Assembly: GCA_004374725.1 (NCBI GenBank)
Contig: SOKK01000107.1
Location: forward strand, 1 to 11,193
Direction of reading: 5' to 3'
DNA length: 11,193 nucleotides
Source: Patescibacteria group bacterium
Lineage (GTDB): Bacteria; Patescibacteriota; SOKK01
Below, in pieces: positions 1 through 6,021 of the stretch. The notes beneath the pieces were generated by a model that saw only the letters and a program-made list of their open reading frames with translations, ran no database searches and was not told where the DNA came from. Each line of letters begins with the position of its first letter. Within the stretch, counting starts at the first letter, position 1. Position numbers and translations under genes: made by a program.

Positions 1-1
1 T

Positions 2-409
2 AGACTGGCTCCGTCGGCGCATAATGCCCAGGATTGGAAACTGGTAGTGGTTCAGGATCAAAAGAAGCGTGAGCAGCTAGCTCAGGCTGCAGGTCAACCT
101 TTTGTTGGCACGGCACCAGTGGTGATCGCAGCAGTTAGTTTGAATCCAACTGATGTTTTAAGTTCCGGAGTTCCTACCTATCCAATTGACCTAGGAATAA
201 TAGTGGATCACCTCACTTTGGCAGCAACCTCTCTAGGACTGGTGACTTGTTGGGTAGGAGCTTTTGATCAGGAGGAGGTACGAAAAGTCCTAAACATCCC
301 AGCGGAGTGCAAGGTGGTAGTTTTGTTACCCTTAGGTCATCCAACTGACGGAGCCGAGCCTAAAGTGAGAAAGGGCTTAGATGAGATTATCTCAAATGAG
401 AACTTTTAG
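2..409 (+). CDS. Nitroreductase-family protein, 5' end cut by window edge
   Basis: Nitroreductase-like flavoproteins bind FMN and reduce nitro compounds, quinones or similar substrates with NAD(P)H; the substrate here is unknown. The frame is open from base 2. Before the first possible internal start (GTG at 47) it encodes R-L-A-P-S-A-H-N-A-Q-D-W-K-L, which matches the FMN-binding 'P-S-x-x-N-x-Q-x-W' segment near the family N-terminus, so the gene continues to the left and 47 is not its start. The later part has the family's helix and strand 'LGLVTCWVGAF' followed by 'LNIPAECKVVVLLPLGHP', the usual dimer-interface and C-terminal pattern. It ends in TAG. A terminator at 471-499 separates it from lexA, so it is probably not part of the SOS operon. 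Family call good, substrate unknown. Confidence 0.85.
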   Translation, partial: RLAPSAHNAQDWKLVVVQDQKKREQLAQAAGQPFVGTAPVVIAAVSLNPTDVLSSGVPTYPIDLGIIVDHLTLAATSLGLVTCWVGAFDQEEVRKVLNIPAECKVVVLLPLGHPTDGAEPKVRKGLDEIISNENF

Positions 410-413
410 AACC

Positions 414-422
414 TGTGGATAA
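414..422 (-). other. Consensus DnaA-box 9-mer (isolated)
   Basis: The + strand reads TGTGGATAA, the exact complement of the DnaA box TTATCCACA, just after the nitroreductase stop. I saw no second perfect copy and no AT-rich unwinding region next to it. One copy is not an origin, and a 9-mer can occur by chance in 11 kb, so the functional weight is low. Confidence 0.3.
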
Positions 423-470
423 CTTCTCCCTATAGGAGTAGAGAACACTAAAATTTGCTTTCTAAACAAC

Positions 471-499
471 AAAAAGCCCAAATCCTTGACAGGCTTTTT
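471..499 (+). terminator. Intrinsic terminator after the nitroreductase gene
   Basis: AAAAAGCC (471-478) pairs with GGCTTTTT (492-499) around a 13-base loop, giving a stem that ends in a T run on the + strand. The matching A run would also allow termination of leftward transcription. The loop contains the TTGACA box of the lexA promoter. Confidence 0.7.
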
Positions 500-513
500 T
501 GATTTGTTATAAT
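486..513 (+). promoter_or_regulatory. Sigma70-type promoter of lexA-recA-recX
   Basis: TTGACA (486-491), a 16-base spacer, then TATAAT (508-513), both perfect consensus. TG at 505-506 adds an extended -10. The expected start of transcription is near 520, leaving about 45 bases before the lexA ATG. The -35 lies in the loop of the preceding terminator. Confidence 0.85.
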
Positions 514-543
514 GTTCATAGAGTGTATAAGTTTAAATGAACA
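513..543. promoter_or_regulatory. Candidate LexA operator (inverted repeat TGTTCAT-N17-ATGAACA)
   Basis: Perfect 7-base arms (513-519 and 537-543) flank the predicted transcription start of lexA, where a self-repressor would bind. The arms contain GTTC/GAAC, the half-site letters of Gram-positive SOS boxes, and a further GAAC follows at 548-551. The 17-base gap is much wider than in known LexA boxes, so the site is only a candidate. Confidence 0.35.
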
Positions 544-566
544 CCTAGAACAAATAAGTATAAAAT

Positions 567-1208
567 ATGAATATCCTAACTAAAAAAGAAAAAATTATTT
601 TAAAGACTCTCAAGGAATTCTATTCCAAAAGGGGCAAAATGCCTTCAATGCGAGGGCTTCAGGATGAAGTCAAAAAGCGTGGTTTGGAATTAAAAAGCGT
701 TGGGAGTGTTTTTATTTATTTACGGTCTTTGAAAGAAAAAGGATATATTAGAAAGAATAATAAGGGAAAAGTTGAATTAGTTGATCGGAGTGCTCAGAGT
801 TTTGTGAATGTTCCGGTCCTGGGAACTGCCAGTGCTGGGGCACCGACTTTCTTTGCTCAAGAGAATATTGAAGGATTTTTGAAGGTATCTAATAAAATTG
901 CAAAGAAGGAATTTTTCGCAATTGAAGTTGAGGGAGATTCAATGAACCTTGCCAGAGTTAAGGGTCGGGTGATTAATGAGAGAGATTTTGTTATTATTAA
1001 TTCGAATCAGAAGAATTTTAAAAATGGCGATAAGATTTTAGCAGTGATTGATGGTTTGGCAACCGTGAAAACTTTTAAGAGGATAGATCAGAATACAATT
1101 GGTTTGTTCCCAGAATCAAGTAATTCCAAACACAAACCAATTTATTTAACCTCGGAAGATGAGTTTGTAATCAATGGCAAAGTAATTGATGTCCTTAAGA
1201 ATCGTTAA
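567..1208 (+). CDS. lexA: LexA repressor, self-cleaving SOS regulator
   Basis: LexA represses DNA-damage genes and cleaves itself when RecA filaments form on single-stranded DNA. The 213-residue protein has the N-terminal winged-helix DNA-binding domain (about 1-72, with 'PSMRGLQDEVKKRG' and 'VFIYLRSLKEKGYI') and a C-terminal S24 peptidase domain. The cleavage site is Ala90-Gly91 in 'GTASAGAP'. The catalytic pair is Ser125 in 'EGDSMN' and Lys168 in 'ATVKTF'. The loop after Ser125 is a few residues longer than in E. coli LexA. No SD precedes the ATG. recA follows 30 bases later, so the two are probably one transcript from the promoter at 486-513. Other S24 regulators are possible, but the recA-recX neighbourhood fits LexA best. 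Confidence 0.95.
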   Translation: MNILTKKEKIILKTLKEFYSKRGKMPSMRGLQDEVKKRGLELKSVGSVFIYLRSLKEKGYIRKNNKGKVELVDRSAQSFVNVPVLGTASAGAPTFFAQENIEGFLKVSNKIAKKEFFAIEVEGDSMNLARVKGRVINERDFVIINSNQKNFKNGDKILAVIDGLATVKTFKRIDQNTIGLFPESSNSKHKPIYLTSEDEFVINGKVIDVLKNR

Positions 1209-1238
1209 TATTTATTAATAATTTTCAAAGGAGAAAAA

Positions 1239-2237
1239 ATGGCAGAAGATAAGCAAAAATCCAAGGCAATTGATGTTGCTTTAAGTCAAATTAAAAAACA
1301 ATTTGGTAAAGGGGCAATTATGAAGTTTGGGGAAGCGAAGACAATGAAAGTAGATGTAATCCCAACTGGTTCTTTGTCACTAGATCTAGCTCTAGGTGTT
1401 GGTGGTGTCCCTCGCGGAAGAGTGATTGAAATCTTTGGCCCGGAAAGTTCTGGCAAGACAACTTTGGCGATGCACATTATTGCTGAAGCACAGAAAGCGG
1501 GAGGACAGGCAGCCTTTGTTGATGCCGAACATGCTATGGATCCAGAGTATTCCAAGAACTTGGGGGTGAATATTGATGACCTTTTGGTCTCCCAACCAGA
1601 CACTGGTGAACAAGCACTGGAAATTACTGAAACCCTCGTGCGCTCGAATGCTATAGATGTGATTGTAATTGATTCAGTGGCAGCGCTGGTTCCTAAGGCA
1701 GAGATTGAGGGGGAGATGGGTGACTCACACATGGGCTTGCAAGCACGTTTGATGTCGCAGGCCTTAAGAAAACTATCAGGAGCGGTTAGTAAGTCAAAAA
1801 CAACAGTGATTTTTATCAACCAAATTCGGATGAAAATTGGAGTAATGTTTGGTAATCCGGAGACCACCAGTGGTGGAAATGCTTTGAAGTTCTACTCCTC
1901 AGTGAGGCTGGATATTCGCCGAAAACAGCAGATTAAGGAAGGCGAAAATGCAATTGGAAATCAGGTAAAAGTGAAGGTAGTTAAGAACAAAGTTGCTCCA
2001 CCTTTCAAAATTGCGGAGTTTGATATTATGTACGGGACGGGGATTTCCCGGGAAGGTGATTTGCTAGACCTCGCTTTGAAATATGGTTTGGTTGTCAAGA
2101 GCGGTGCCTGGTTTGCCTATAAAGGCCAAAAGATTGGTCAAGGTCGTGAATCGGCAAAGCAGTACCTGCGGGATCATAAGGATGTTATGAAGGAGATTGA
2201 GAAGACTGTGAAGGAAAAAGCAGCAGCGGAGAAGTAA
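1239..2237 (+). CDS. recA: RecA recombinase
   Basis: RecA is an ATP-dependent strand-exchange protein for recombinational repair; it also triggers LexA self-cleavage. The 332 residues show Walker A 'GPESSGKT' (67-74), the catalytic Glu97 in 'DAEHAMDP', Walker B '[10 protein letters not shown]' (141-150), and the L2 DNA-binding loop around '[14 protein letters not shown]' (205-218). Length is normal but the C-terminus is short and Lys/Ala/Glu-rich, without the long acidic tail of E. coli RecA (353 residues). It has a strong SD, AAAGGAG at 1227-1233, five bases before the ATG, in contrast to lexA, so translation is probably efficient. It is the second gene of the lexA-recA-recX unit. Confidence 0.98.
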   Translation: MAEDKQKSKAIDVALSQIKKQFGKGAIMKFGEAKTMKVDVIPTGSLSLDLALGVGGVPRGRVIEIFGPESSGKTTLAMHIIAEAQKAGGQAAFVDAEHAMDPEYSKNLGVNIDDLLVSQPDTGEQALEITETLVRSNAIDVIVIDSVAALVPKAEIEGEMGDSHMGLQARLMSQALRKLSGAVSKSKTTVIFINQIRMKIGVMFGNPETTSGGNALKFYSSVRLDIRRKQQIKEGENAIGNQVKVKVVKNKVAPPFKIAEFDIMYGTGISREGDLLDLALKYGLVVKSGAWFAYKGQKIGQGRESAKQYLRDHKDVMKEIEKTVKEKAAAEK

Positions 2238-2243
2238 TTTAGT

Positions 2244-2251
2244 TAAGGAGG
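2244..2251 (+). promoter_or_regulatory. Strong Shine-Dalgarno with no canonical start codon behind it
   Basis: TAAGGAGG(T) is the best SD in the left half, but no ATG, GTG or TTG lies at a usable distance. The base triplet at the right spacing is ATA (2261), which opens a 20-codon frame (I-K-R-V-N-Q-G-L-P...) ending in TAG at 2321-2323, five bases before the recX ATG. If bases 2261-2328 were absent, this SD would sit at ideal spacing before recX. Confidence 0.55.
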
Positions 2252-2273
2252 TTTTAAAATATAAAAAGGGTTA

Positions 2274-2313
2274 ACCAAGGATTGCCCTCTTCCCATGTGG
2301 GGTGGTTCTTGGT
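2274..2313 (+). other. Long hairpin in the recA-recX junction
   Basis: A2274 to T2288 can pair with G2299 to T2313 as a continuous 15-bp RNA stem (five G-U pairs) around a 10-base loop. No T run follows, so it is not a standard intrinsic terminator. It lies between the SD at 2244-2251 and the recX ATG at 2329, where it could lower recX expression, stabilise the upstream recA message or serve as a processing site. Confidence 0.55.
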
Positions 2314-2328
2314 GTATGTCTAGATAGC

Positions 2329-2946
2329 ATGAAAATCACTTCACTCACTCAACAAAAAAACAACCCTCATCGCTATAACTTGGAAGTTGATGGGGAGTTT
2401 AAAAAAGGAATTTCTGATACAATGGTATTGGATTTTAATTTGAGAGAGGGGAATGAAATCAGCGAGGAAGAATTACGGAAAGTTATCACTTCTGAAGATC
2501 AAAATAAAGTTAAAGATAAGGCCTTGGAACTTTTAGGAAGGCGGTTACACAGCAGGCGGGAACTTAAGATAAAGCTAGATAAAAAGGATTATCCAGAGGA
2601 ACAGATTAAAAAAACTCTAGATGAACTAGAGCAGAAAGGTTATTTAGATAATCTTGAATTTGCGCGGGAACTTGTAAAGCTAAGGCAAGAAAGAAGTCCC
2701 AAAGGGAGTATTTATCTTAAAAAGGAACTTTATCAAAAAGGAATTCCGGAAGAAATAATTGAAAAGGTAATTACAGAGGAGTATCCACTCGCTCGAGAAA
2801 TTGAAATTGCAGAAATTGTTTTAAAAAAGAAAGCAAAGTCGTTAAGAGGGTTGGATTTTAAGGAGAAACGAGAAAAATTAAAACAGTTTTTGATCCAGAG
2901 AGGGTTTCAGTTTGAAGTGATTGATGAAGTAGTGAATAATAATTAA
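2329..2946 (+). CDS. recX: RecX, regulator of RecA filaments
   Basis: RecX binds RecA filaments and blocks their extension or promotes their disassembly. The 205-residue protein has the three-helix RecX repeats, with the hallmark 'ALELLGRRLHSRRELKIKL' then 'LDELEQKGYLDNLEFARELV' and later 'LKKELYQKGIPEEIIEKVI'. The N-terminal extension 'MKITSLTQQKNNPHRYNLEV' is the usual start of RecX proteins in Gram-positive-like lineages, so ATG 2329 is preferred over the in-frame GTG at 2302, which would add nine unrelated residues. No SD lies directly before the ATG; the nearest is 78 bases upstream, beyond a hairpin, so recX is probably translated weakly or by a special route. Position directly after recA supports the call. 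Confidence 0.93.
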   Translation: MKITSLTQQKNNPHRYNLEVDGEFKKGISDTMVLDFNLREGNEISEEELRKVITSEDQNKVKDKALELLGRRLHSRRELKIKLDKKDYPEEQIKKTLDELEQKGYLDNLEFARELVKLRQERSPKGSIYLKKELYQKGIPEEIIEKVITEEYPLAREIEIAEIVLKKKAKSLRGLDFKEKREKLKQFLIQRGFQFEVIDEVVNNN

Positions 2947-2955
2947 TTATTAATT

Positions 2956-3324
2956 ATGCAACGTTCAGATTTTGAAAAATTAGTTAGCGATGGAATCGCT
3001 GGCCTTCCGGAACGCATTCGGAAGAAGGTTGATAATGCGGCAGTTTGTGTAGAGGATCGGCCAACAGCAGAACAGCTGAGGAAAGTGAAAATTGGATCGG
3101 GTGGTAGTTTGTTAGGACTTTATGAGGGAGTGCCGAAAACAGTTTGGGGCCGCGGCTTCGGCGGCAATTTACCGGATAAGATTACGATCTTCCAAAAACC
3201 AATTGAGCAGCAAGCAAGAACTCCAGAGCGGGTTAAGGCGTTGGTTAAAGAGGTTGTTTGGCATGAAGTAGCGCATCATTTTGGGTTTGGTGAGAGGGGG
3301 GTAAGGGAGATGGAGAGGAAGTAA
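2956..3324 (+). CDS. Small zincin-like metallopeptidase family protein (PF06262-like)
   Basis: The protein resembles the short 'possible zinc metallopeptidase' family (Zincin_1, formerly DUF1025), whose substrate is not known to me. The 122 residues carry the zinc-binding helix 'VVWHEVAHHFGF', with HEVAH at 103-107 and a likely third ligand among the Glu residues of 'RGVREME' near the C-terminus. Upstream are the family's 'VCVEDRPTAEQ', 'LLGLYEGVP' and 'LPDKITIFQKPI' blocks. It has no signal peptide or membrane segment, so it is cytosolic. It starts 9 bases after the recX stop with no SD, which suggests translational coupling. A GC-rich palindrome sits in the middle of the frame at 3149-3165. 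Family call strong; function unknown. Confidence 0.85.
   Translation: MQRSDFEKLVSDGIAGLPERIRKKVDNAAVCVEDRPTAEQLRKVKIGSGGSLLGLYEGVPKTVWGRGFGGNLPDKITIFQKPIEQQARTPERVKALVKEVVWHEVAHHFGFGERGVREMERK
3149..3165. repeat. GC-rich palindrome inside the zincin gene
   Basis: GCCGC-GGCTTCG-GCGGC stands out in an AT-rich gene and encodes Gly-Arg-Gly-Phe-Gly-Gly. Its GCTTCG core also occurs in the palindromes inside rpsP and ileS. Because this part of the protein is often Gly-rich in the family, insertion is less certain here than in the other two. Confidence 0.35.
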
Positions 3325-3354
3325 AAAAAGAAAAGCTAAACAGAGGGTAAGCTA

Positions 3355-4266
3355 TTGGAAGCATATAAAAATCTGCTATGTATTTCTAAGATGAATTTAT
3401 TAAACATATTCACAATTTGGCAGTTAAAATGGCTTAATAGGAAGTTACTGGGTTTTGTCAACAATCAACTAATAAAAGAAATTTCTTCTAACTCTTGTGC
3501 AGATAGTTTTCTGAAATGTGTAGTAATTTTCCTGCTTACAAAGAGTACCAGGACTTTTGATACTATGGTTGGTATTTCTATTTCTAAGAAGCATTATGGT
3601 GATGTGCTTGTTTTAGGAAGGACTGTCTTGGAGAATTCGGTTATTTTGAATCGTATAAAAGAGAGAGATTGTGAAAACAGAGCCAGACTTTTCTGGGAAG
3701 ATGGTTTGTTAAGGCTTAATCGTGATAAAGATTTTATTGAGGAAATCAAAAGTAAAAAAGGAAGCGATGATCAAATAGATTCAATCTTGAGCACTTATAG
3801 GAAACACCTCGAAATACATAAGGAAGACCTAAGAAATGCTAAAAATAATCGAGAGTTGGAATTTTCAAAGGTTGCGAAGATAAATAAGAATGGGCGCTTA
3901 AATAATAAAAGTTGGTGCTGCTTGAGTTTAAAAGATATGATTTTGGATACCAAGGTTGATAAATATCATGACCTTGTATATATTCTAGCTTCTGGCTATG
4001 TCCATCCAAATATTTGGCTCACAGATCAAGAATATCTTGATATCAGTGGGGAAATGAATATACTGGAGCCAGGAACAGGTTTAAAAAAAATTATTTCTGA
4101 GAGGGAAATGATTTTTCCATGGCACCTGAGTACAGTTGTGTACTTAAATATTTTGTTTGGTGTGGTTGATGTATTTGCCTCGGATTTGAAAGGGAAAAGC
4201 AAAGTTTTTAAAAAGAAACTCGATATGTTTAGTGAAAAGCTGAGAAAAATAATTGAGAAAAAATAA
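3355..4266 (+). CDS. Hypothetical protein, probable DUF5677 type
   Basis: No function can be assigned. The 303-residue protein is mostly helical and Lys/Asn-rich, without a signal peptide. It shows the pattern I associate with DUF5677: a helix with 'GRTVLEN' (R89, E93), then 'CENRARLFWEDG', a charged middle, and a later 'ILASGYVHPN' with His217. A hydrophobic stretch around 258-275 (WHLSTVVYLNILFGVVDV) could be a buried helix or one weak membrane segment. The TTG start is chosen because AGAGGG at 3342-3347 lies seven bases before it; an ATG at 3391 lacks an SD. It is more AT-rich than its neighbours and sits at the end of the SOS block before a terminator, which fits an accessory gene gained by transfer. 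Confidence 0.6.
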   Translation: MEAYKNLLCISKMNLLNIFTIWQLKWLNRKLLGFVNNQLIKEISSNSCADSFLKCVVIFLLTKSTRTFDTMVGISISKKHYGDVLVLGRTVLENSVILNRIKERDCENRARLFWEDGLLRLNRDKDFIEEIKSKKGSDDQIDSILSTYRKHLEIHKEDLRNAKNNRELEFSKVAKINKNGRLNNKSWCCLSLKDMILDTKVDKYHDLVYILASGYVHPNIWLTDQEYLDISGEMNILEPGTGLKKIISEREMIFPWHLSTVVYLNILFGVVDVFASDLKGKSKVFKKKLDMFSEKLRKIIEKK

Positions 4267-4294
4267 ATCTGAAGTGCTAATAATTAATTGTTTT

Positions 4295-4329
4295 AAAAAC
4301 CCACTTCGATCACAAAGAAGCGGGTTTTT
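4295..4329 (+). terminator. Terminator of the rightward block (can act both ways)
   Basis: AAAAACCC-A-CTTC (4295-4307) pairs with GAAG-C-GGGTTTTT (4317-4329) with one A/C mismatch and a 9-base loop. It ends in a T run on + and has an A run on the other side, so it could also stop leftward transcription. Confidence 0.85.
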
Positions 4330-4344
4330 GTGATTCAGGGAAAT

Positions 4345-4376
4345 AAAAAAACCCATTTATTTATTCTCGCTGGGTT
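4345..4376 (-). terminator. Terminator of the leftward block
   Basis: On the - strand AACCCA (4376-4371) pairs with TGGGTT (4355-4350) around a 15-base loop, followed by a run of T. It lies just past the stop of the unknown gene at 4392-4748 and forms a convergent pair with the terminator at 4295-4329. Confidence 0.7.
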
Positions 4377-4391
4377 GTGACGAGTTAATCT

Positions 4392-4748
4392 CTATCTCCA
4401 GAGGCCTCCGGCGCGTCCTACGCAGTAGAGAGGGCTTTCTAGCCACCGGTAGTCGCGGAATTTTGGATCATCCTGCGGCCTAAGCATGCTGGTAATAAAA
4501 CTGGATGTAGTAGCTCCCTCAATTCTCTCAATTTCATTGATGATGCTGTAAATCTCGCGCCAATATTCTAGCGCTTTCTTTACCTTTACCGTGCAAGAGT
4601 GATACCAATGATGTACCTCGATATACGCTGGTTCCAATGAGGGATCGACACTTTCTCCTTGATGGACGACACAGTCGTTGACGATTTCTTCTAGCCTTTT
4701 GAGCAGTTCTTCCTCTCTACTTGTTAGAGCTGTTAAGGTGCCTTGCAT
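4392..4748 (-). CDS. Hypothetical small protein (118 aa), self-contained expression unit
   Basis: I do not recognise this protein. It is soluble and probably helical, with a Glu/Leu-rich N-terminal helix 'TSREEELLKRLEEIVNDCVV', a His/Tyr patch 'YIEVHHWYHSC' near the middle, a second amphipathic helix 'KKALEYWREIYSIINEIERI', and a C-terminus rich in Arg, Trp and Gly. It has three Cys residues but no CxxC pair. Expression signals are complete and strong: an extended -10 promoter at 4779-4808, the SD AAGGAGG six bases before the ATG, and a terminator at 4345-4376. That makes a real gene very likely even without homology. Codon use is more GC-rich than in the DUF5677-like neighbour. It could be a lineage-specific small protein. 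Confidence 0.75.
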   Translation of the reverse strand: MQGTLTALTSREEELLKRLEEIVNDCVVHQGESVDPSLEPAYIEVHHWYHSCTVKVKKALEYWREIYSIINEIERIEGATTSSFITSMLRPQDDPKFRDYRWLESPLYCVGRAGGLWR

Positions 4749-4778
4749 AGGAGTCCTCCTTTTTATTTTTGTAGCTGA

Positions 4779-4808
4779 ATTCTAACATGATTTGACATTT
4801 CTTGTAAA
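4779..4808 (-). promoter_or_regulatory. Promoter of the 118-aa unknown gene
   Basis: On the - strand TTTACA (4808-4803), an 18-base spacer, then TAGAAT (4784-4779), with TG one base before the -10 box (extended -10). It starts directly after the T run of the terminator at 4810-4841. Confidence 0.65.
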
Positions 4809-4809
4809 G

Positions 4810-4841
4810 AAAAAGACCCTTTCAAAAAGCAGGGTCTTTTT
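4810..4841 (-). terminator. Strong terminator after the 106-aa unknown gene
   Basis: AAAAAGACCCT (4810-4820) and AGGGTCTTTTT (4831-4841) form a perfect 11-bp stem with a 10-base loop and T runs on both strands. Its first stem bases overlap the TAA stop of the gene at 4840-5160. It is the natural end of a rplU-parA-parB-106-aa transcript. Confidence 0.92.
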
Positions 4842-5160
4842 AGTTAACTGAGTGGAGGTCGTCGAAGATGTGGCGCGGGGAGATTTCCTCCGGCGGCGTG
4901 CTTAAGAACTTGAAAATTGCAAATAGTTGAAGCTTTGCCTTTTTGTCTCCACAGAGGAATTGAGGATGGTTACTCGGAAAGCGTTCACAGTATTTATCCA
5001 TAATCTCATCTAGCTCTTCCTCGCGCTCATAAGCACGTCTCTTGTTTAAACAAACATAGATTCTTCCTCTGACGGGGTTATATCCAATGACTTTGGTAGT
5101 AACTTCGTCGATGATTTCTAGTAGCCGCGTTTCCATCTCCTCAATATTTTGAAGGGACAT
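4840..5160 (-). CDS. Hypothetical small protein (106 aa) downstream of parB
   Basis: I do not recognise this protein. It begins with an acidic helix 'MSLQNIEEMETRLLEIIDEV', continues with a short basic strand-like stretch 'NPVRGRIYVCLNKRRAY', then a helical 'EREEELDEIMDKYCERF', and ends in 'PRHIFDDLHSVN'. There is no membrane segment or signal peptide, and three isolated Cys residues. An SD (AAAGGAGG) lies eight bases before the ATG, much stronger than those of parA and parB. It starts 30 bases after the parB stop with no terminator or clear promoter between, so it is probably the last gene of the rplU-parA-parB unit. Its stop codon lies inside the terminator at 4810-4841. A role in segregation is possible only by position. 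Confidence 0.75.
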   Translation of the reverse strand: MSLQNIEEMETRLLEIIDEVTTKVIGYNPVRGRIYVCLNKRRAYEREEELDEIMDKYCERFPSNHPQFLCGDKKAKLQLFAIFKFLSTPPEEISPRHIFDDLHSVN

Positions 5161-5190
5161 TCCGCATTCCTCCTTTATATGTGAGGTTAT

Positions 5191-6021
5191 TTACTCTCTA
5201 ATCCTCCGCAAAATCTCGTCTAACTCCTCTTTGGAGTAATACTCAATCTCAATCTTCCCCTTACTCAACTTCGGCCCAATCCTGACTTTGGTTCCAAGTT
5301 TAGTCCTTAAAAGATCTTCCAGCGCTTCTAATTCAGGATTTGTAATCCGGACAGTTTTTTTAGGGGGTTCTTTTTGGGGTTTTTTAATTTCAGATTCTAA
5401 TTCTCTAACAGTAAGATTTTGTCTAACAATTTTTTGATAGAGAGCAAATTGTCTGTTTTCATCATCAATTTCCAAGAGCACTTTTGCATGGCTGACAGAG
5501 ATTTTTTCCTTTTCTAAACCTTCTTGAATTTCTTGAGGGAGTTCTAGTAACCTAATAGTATTTGTAACAGAAGCTCGGCTCTTGCCGATTTTCTTAGCAA
5601 TTTGTTCATGAGTCATCCCGAAGTGGTCATTTAACTTCTGATAGGCAGTTGCTTCTTCAATCGGGTTTAAGTTATGCCGCTGGATATTTTCAATCATTGA
5701 GAGTTCTAGTTTTTGCTGCTCGGTAGGAGTTCTGATGATTGCAGGGACAGTTTTTAATCCAATTTTTTTGGCGGCCTTAAGCCTTCTTTCACCAGCGATT
5801 AATTCGTAACCACTGTCAGTTTTAGAAACAATCAGCGGCTGGAGGATTCCATGCTCTTTAATGGACGCGGCTAGCTCAGAAAGAGTTAATTCATCAAAGT
5901 GTTTGCGCGGTTGGTGAGGATTTGGTTTTATTTTATTAATTTCAATCTCATCCGGAGTTTTTCCTTCGGCTTTTTTAATCTCGGGGATCAGAGCAGAAAG
6001 TCCTTTGCCTAAACTATTCAT
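5191..6021 (-). CDS. parB: ParB, chromosome-partitioning DNA-binding CTPase
   Basis: ParB binds parS sites, spreads along DNA as a CTP-dependent clamp and is moved by ParA. The 276-residue protein has the typical start 'MNSLGKGLSALIPEI', the CTP-binding N-domain with 'LIAGERRLKAAKK' (GERR at 77-80) and 'ENIQRHNLNPIEEA' (111-124), a helix-turn-helix around 136-158 ('MTHEQIAKKIGKSRASVTN'), and a C-terminal dimerisation region (about 225-276). Length is normal for chromosomal ParB. The ATG overlaps the end of parA by 8 bases and has no SD, so it is translationally coupled to parA. I found no parS-like palindrome (TGTTTCACGTGAAACA) by eye in the window, so the binding site lies elsewhere or has diverged. 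Confidence 0.96.
   Translation of the reverse strand: MNSLGKGLSALIPEIKKAEGKTPDEIEINKIKPNPHQPRKHFDELTLSELAASIKEHGILQPLIVSKTDSGYELIAGERRLKAAKKIGLKTVPAIIRTPTEQQKLELSMIENIQRHNLNPIEEATAYQKLNDHFGMTHEQIAKKIGKSRASVTNTIRLLELPQEIQEGLEKEKISVSHAKVLLEIDDENRQFALYQKIVRQNLTVRELESEIKKPQKEPPKKTVRITNPELEALEDLLRTKLGTKVRIGPKLSKGKIEIEYYSKEELDEILRRIRE

Noticed and set aside
1286..1867. Long open frame on the - strand inside recA
   Set aside because: It is fully antisense to conserved recA codons and has no SD, promoter or family pattern.
2302..2328. GTG at 2302 as the recX start
   Set aside because: The added residues do not resemble RecX, the codon lies in the hairpin stem and no SD precedes it.
4392..5160. The two small genes as a toxin-antitoxin pair
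   Set aside because: They are separated by a strong terminator and separate promoter, and neither shows a known toxin or antitoxin motif.
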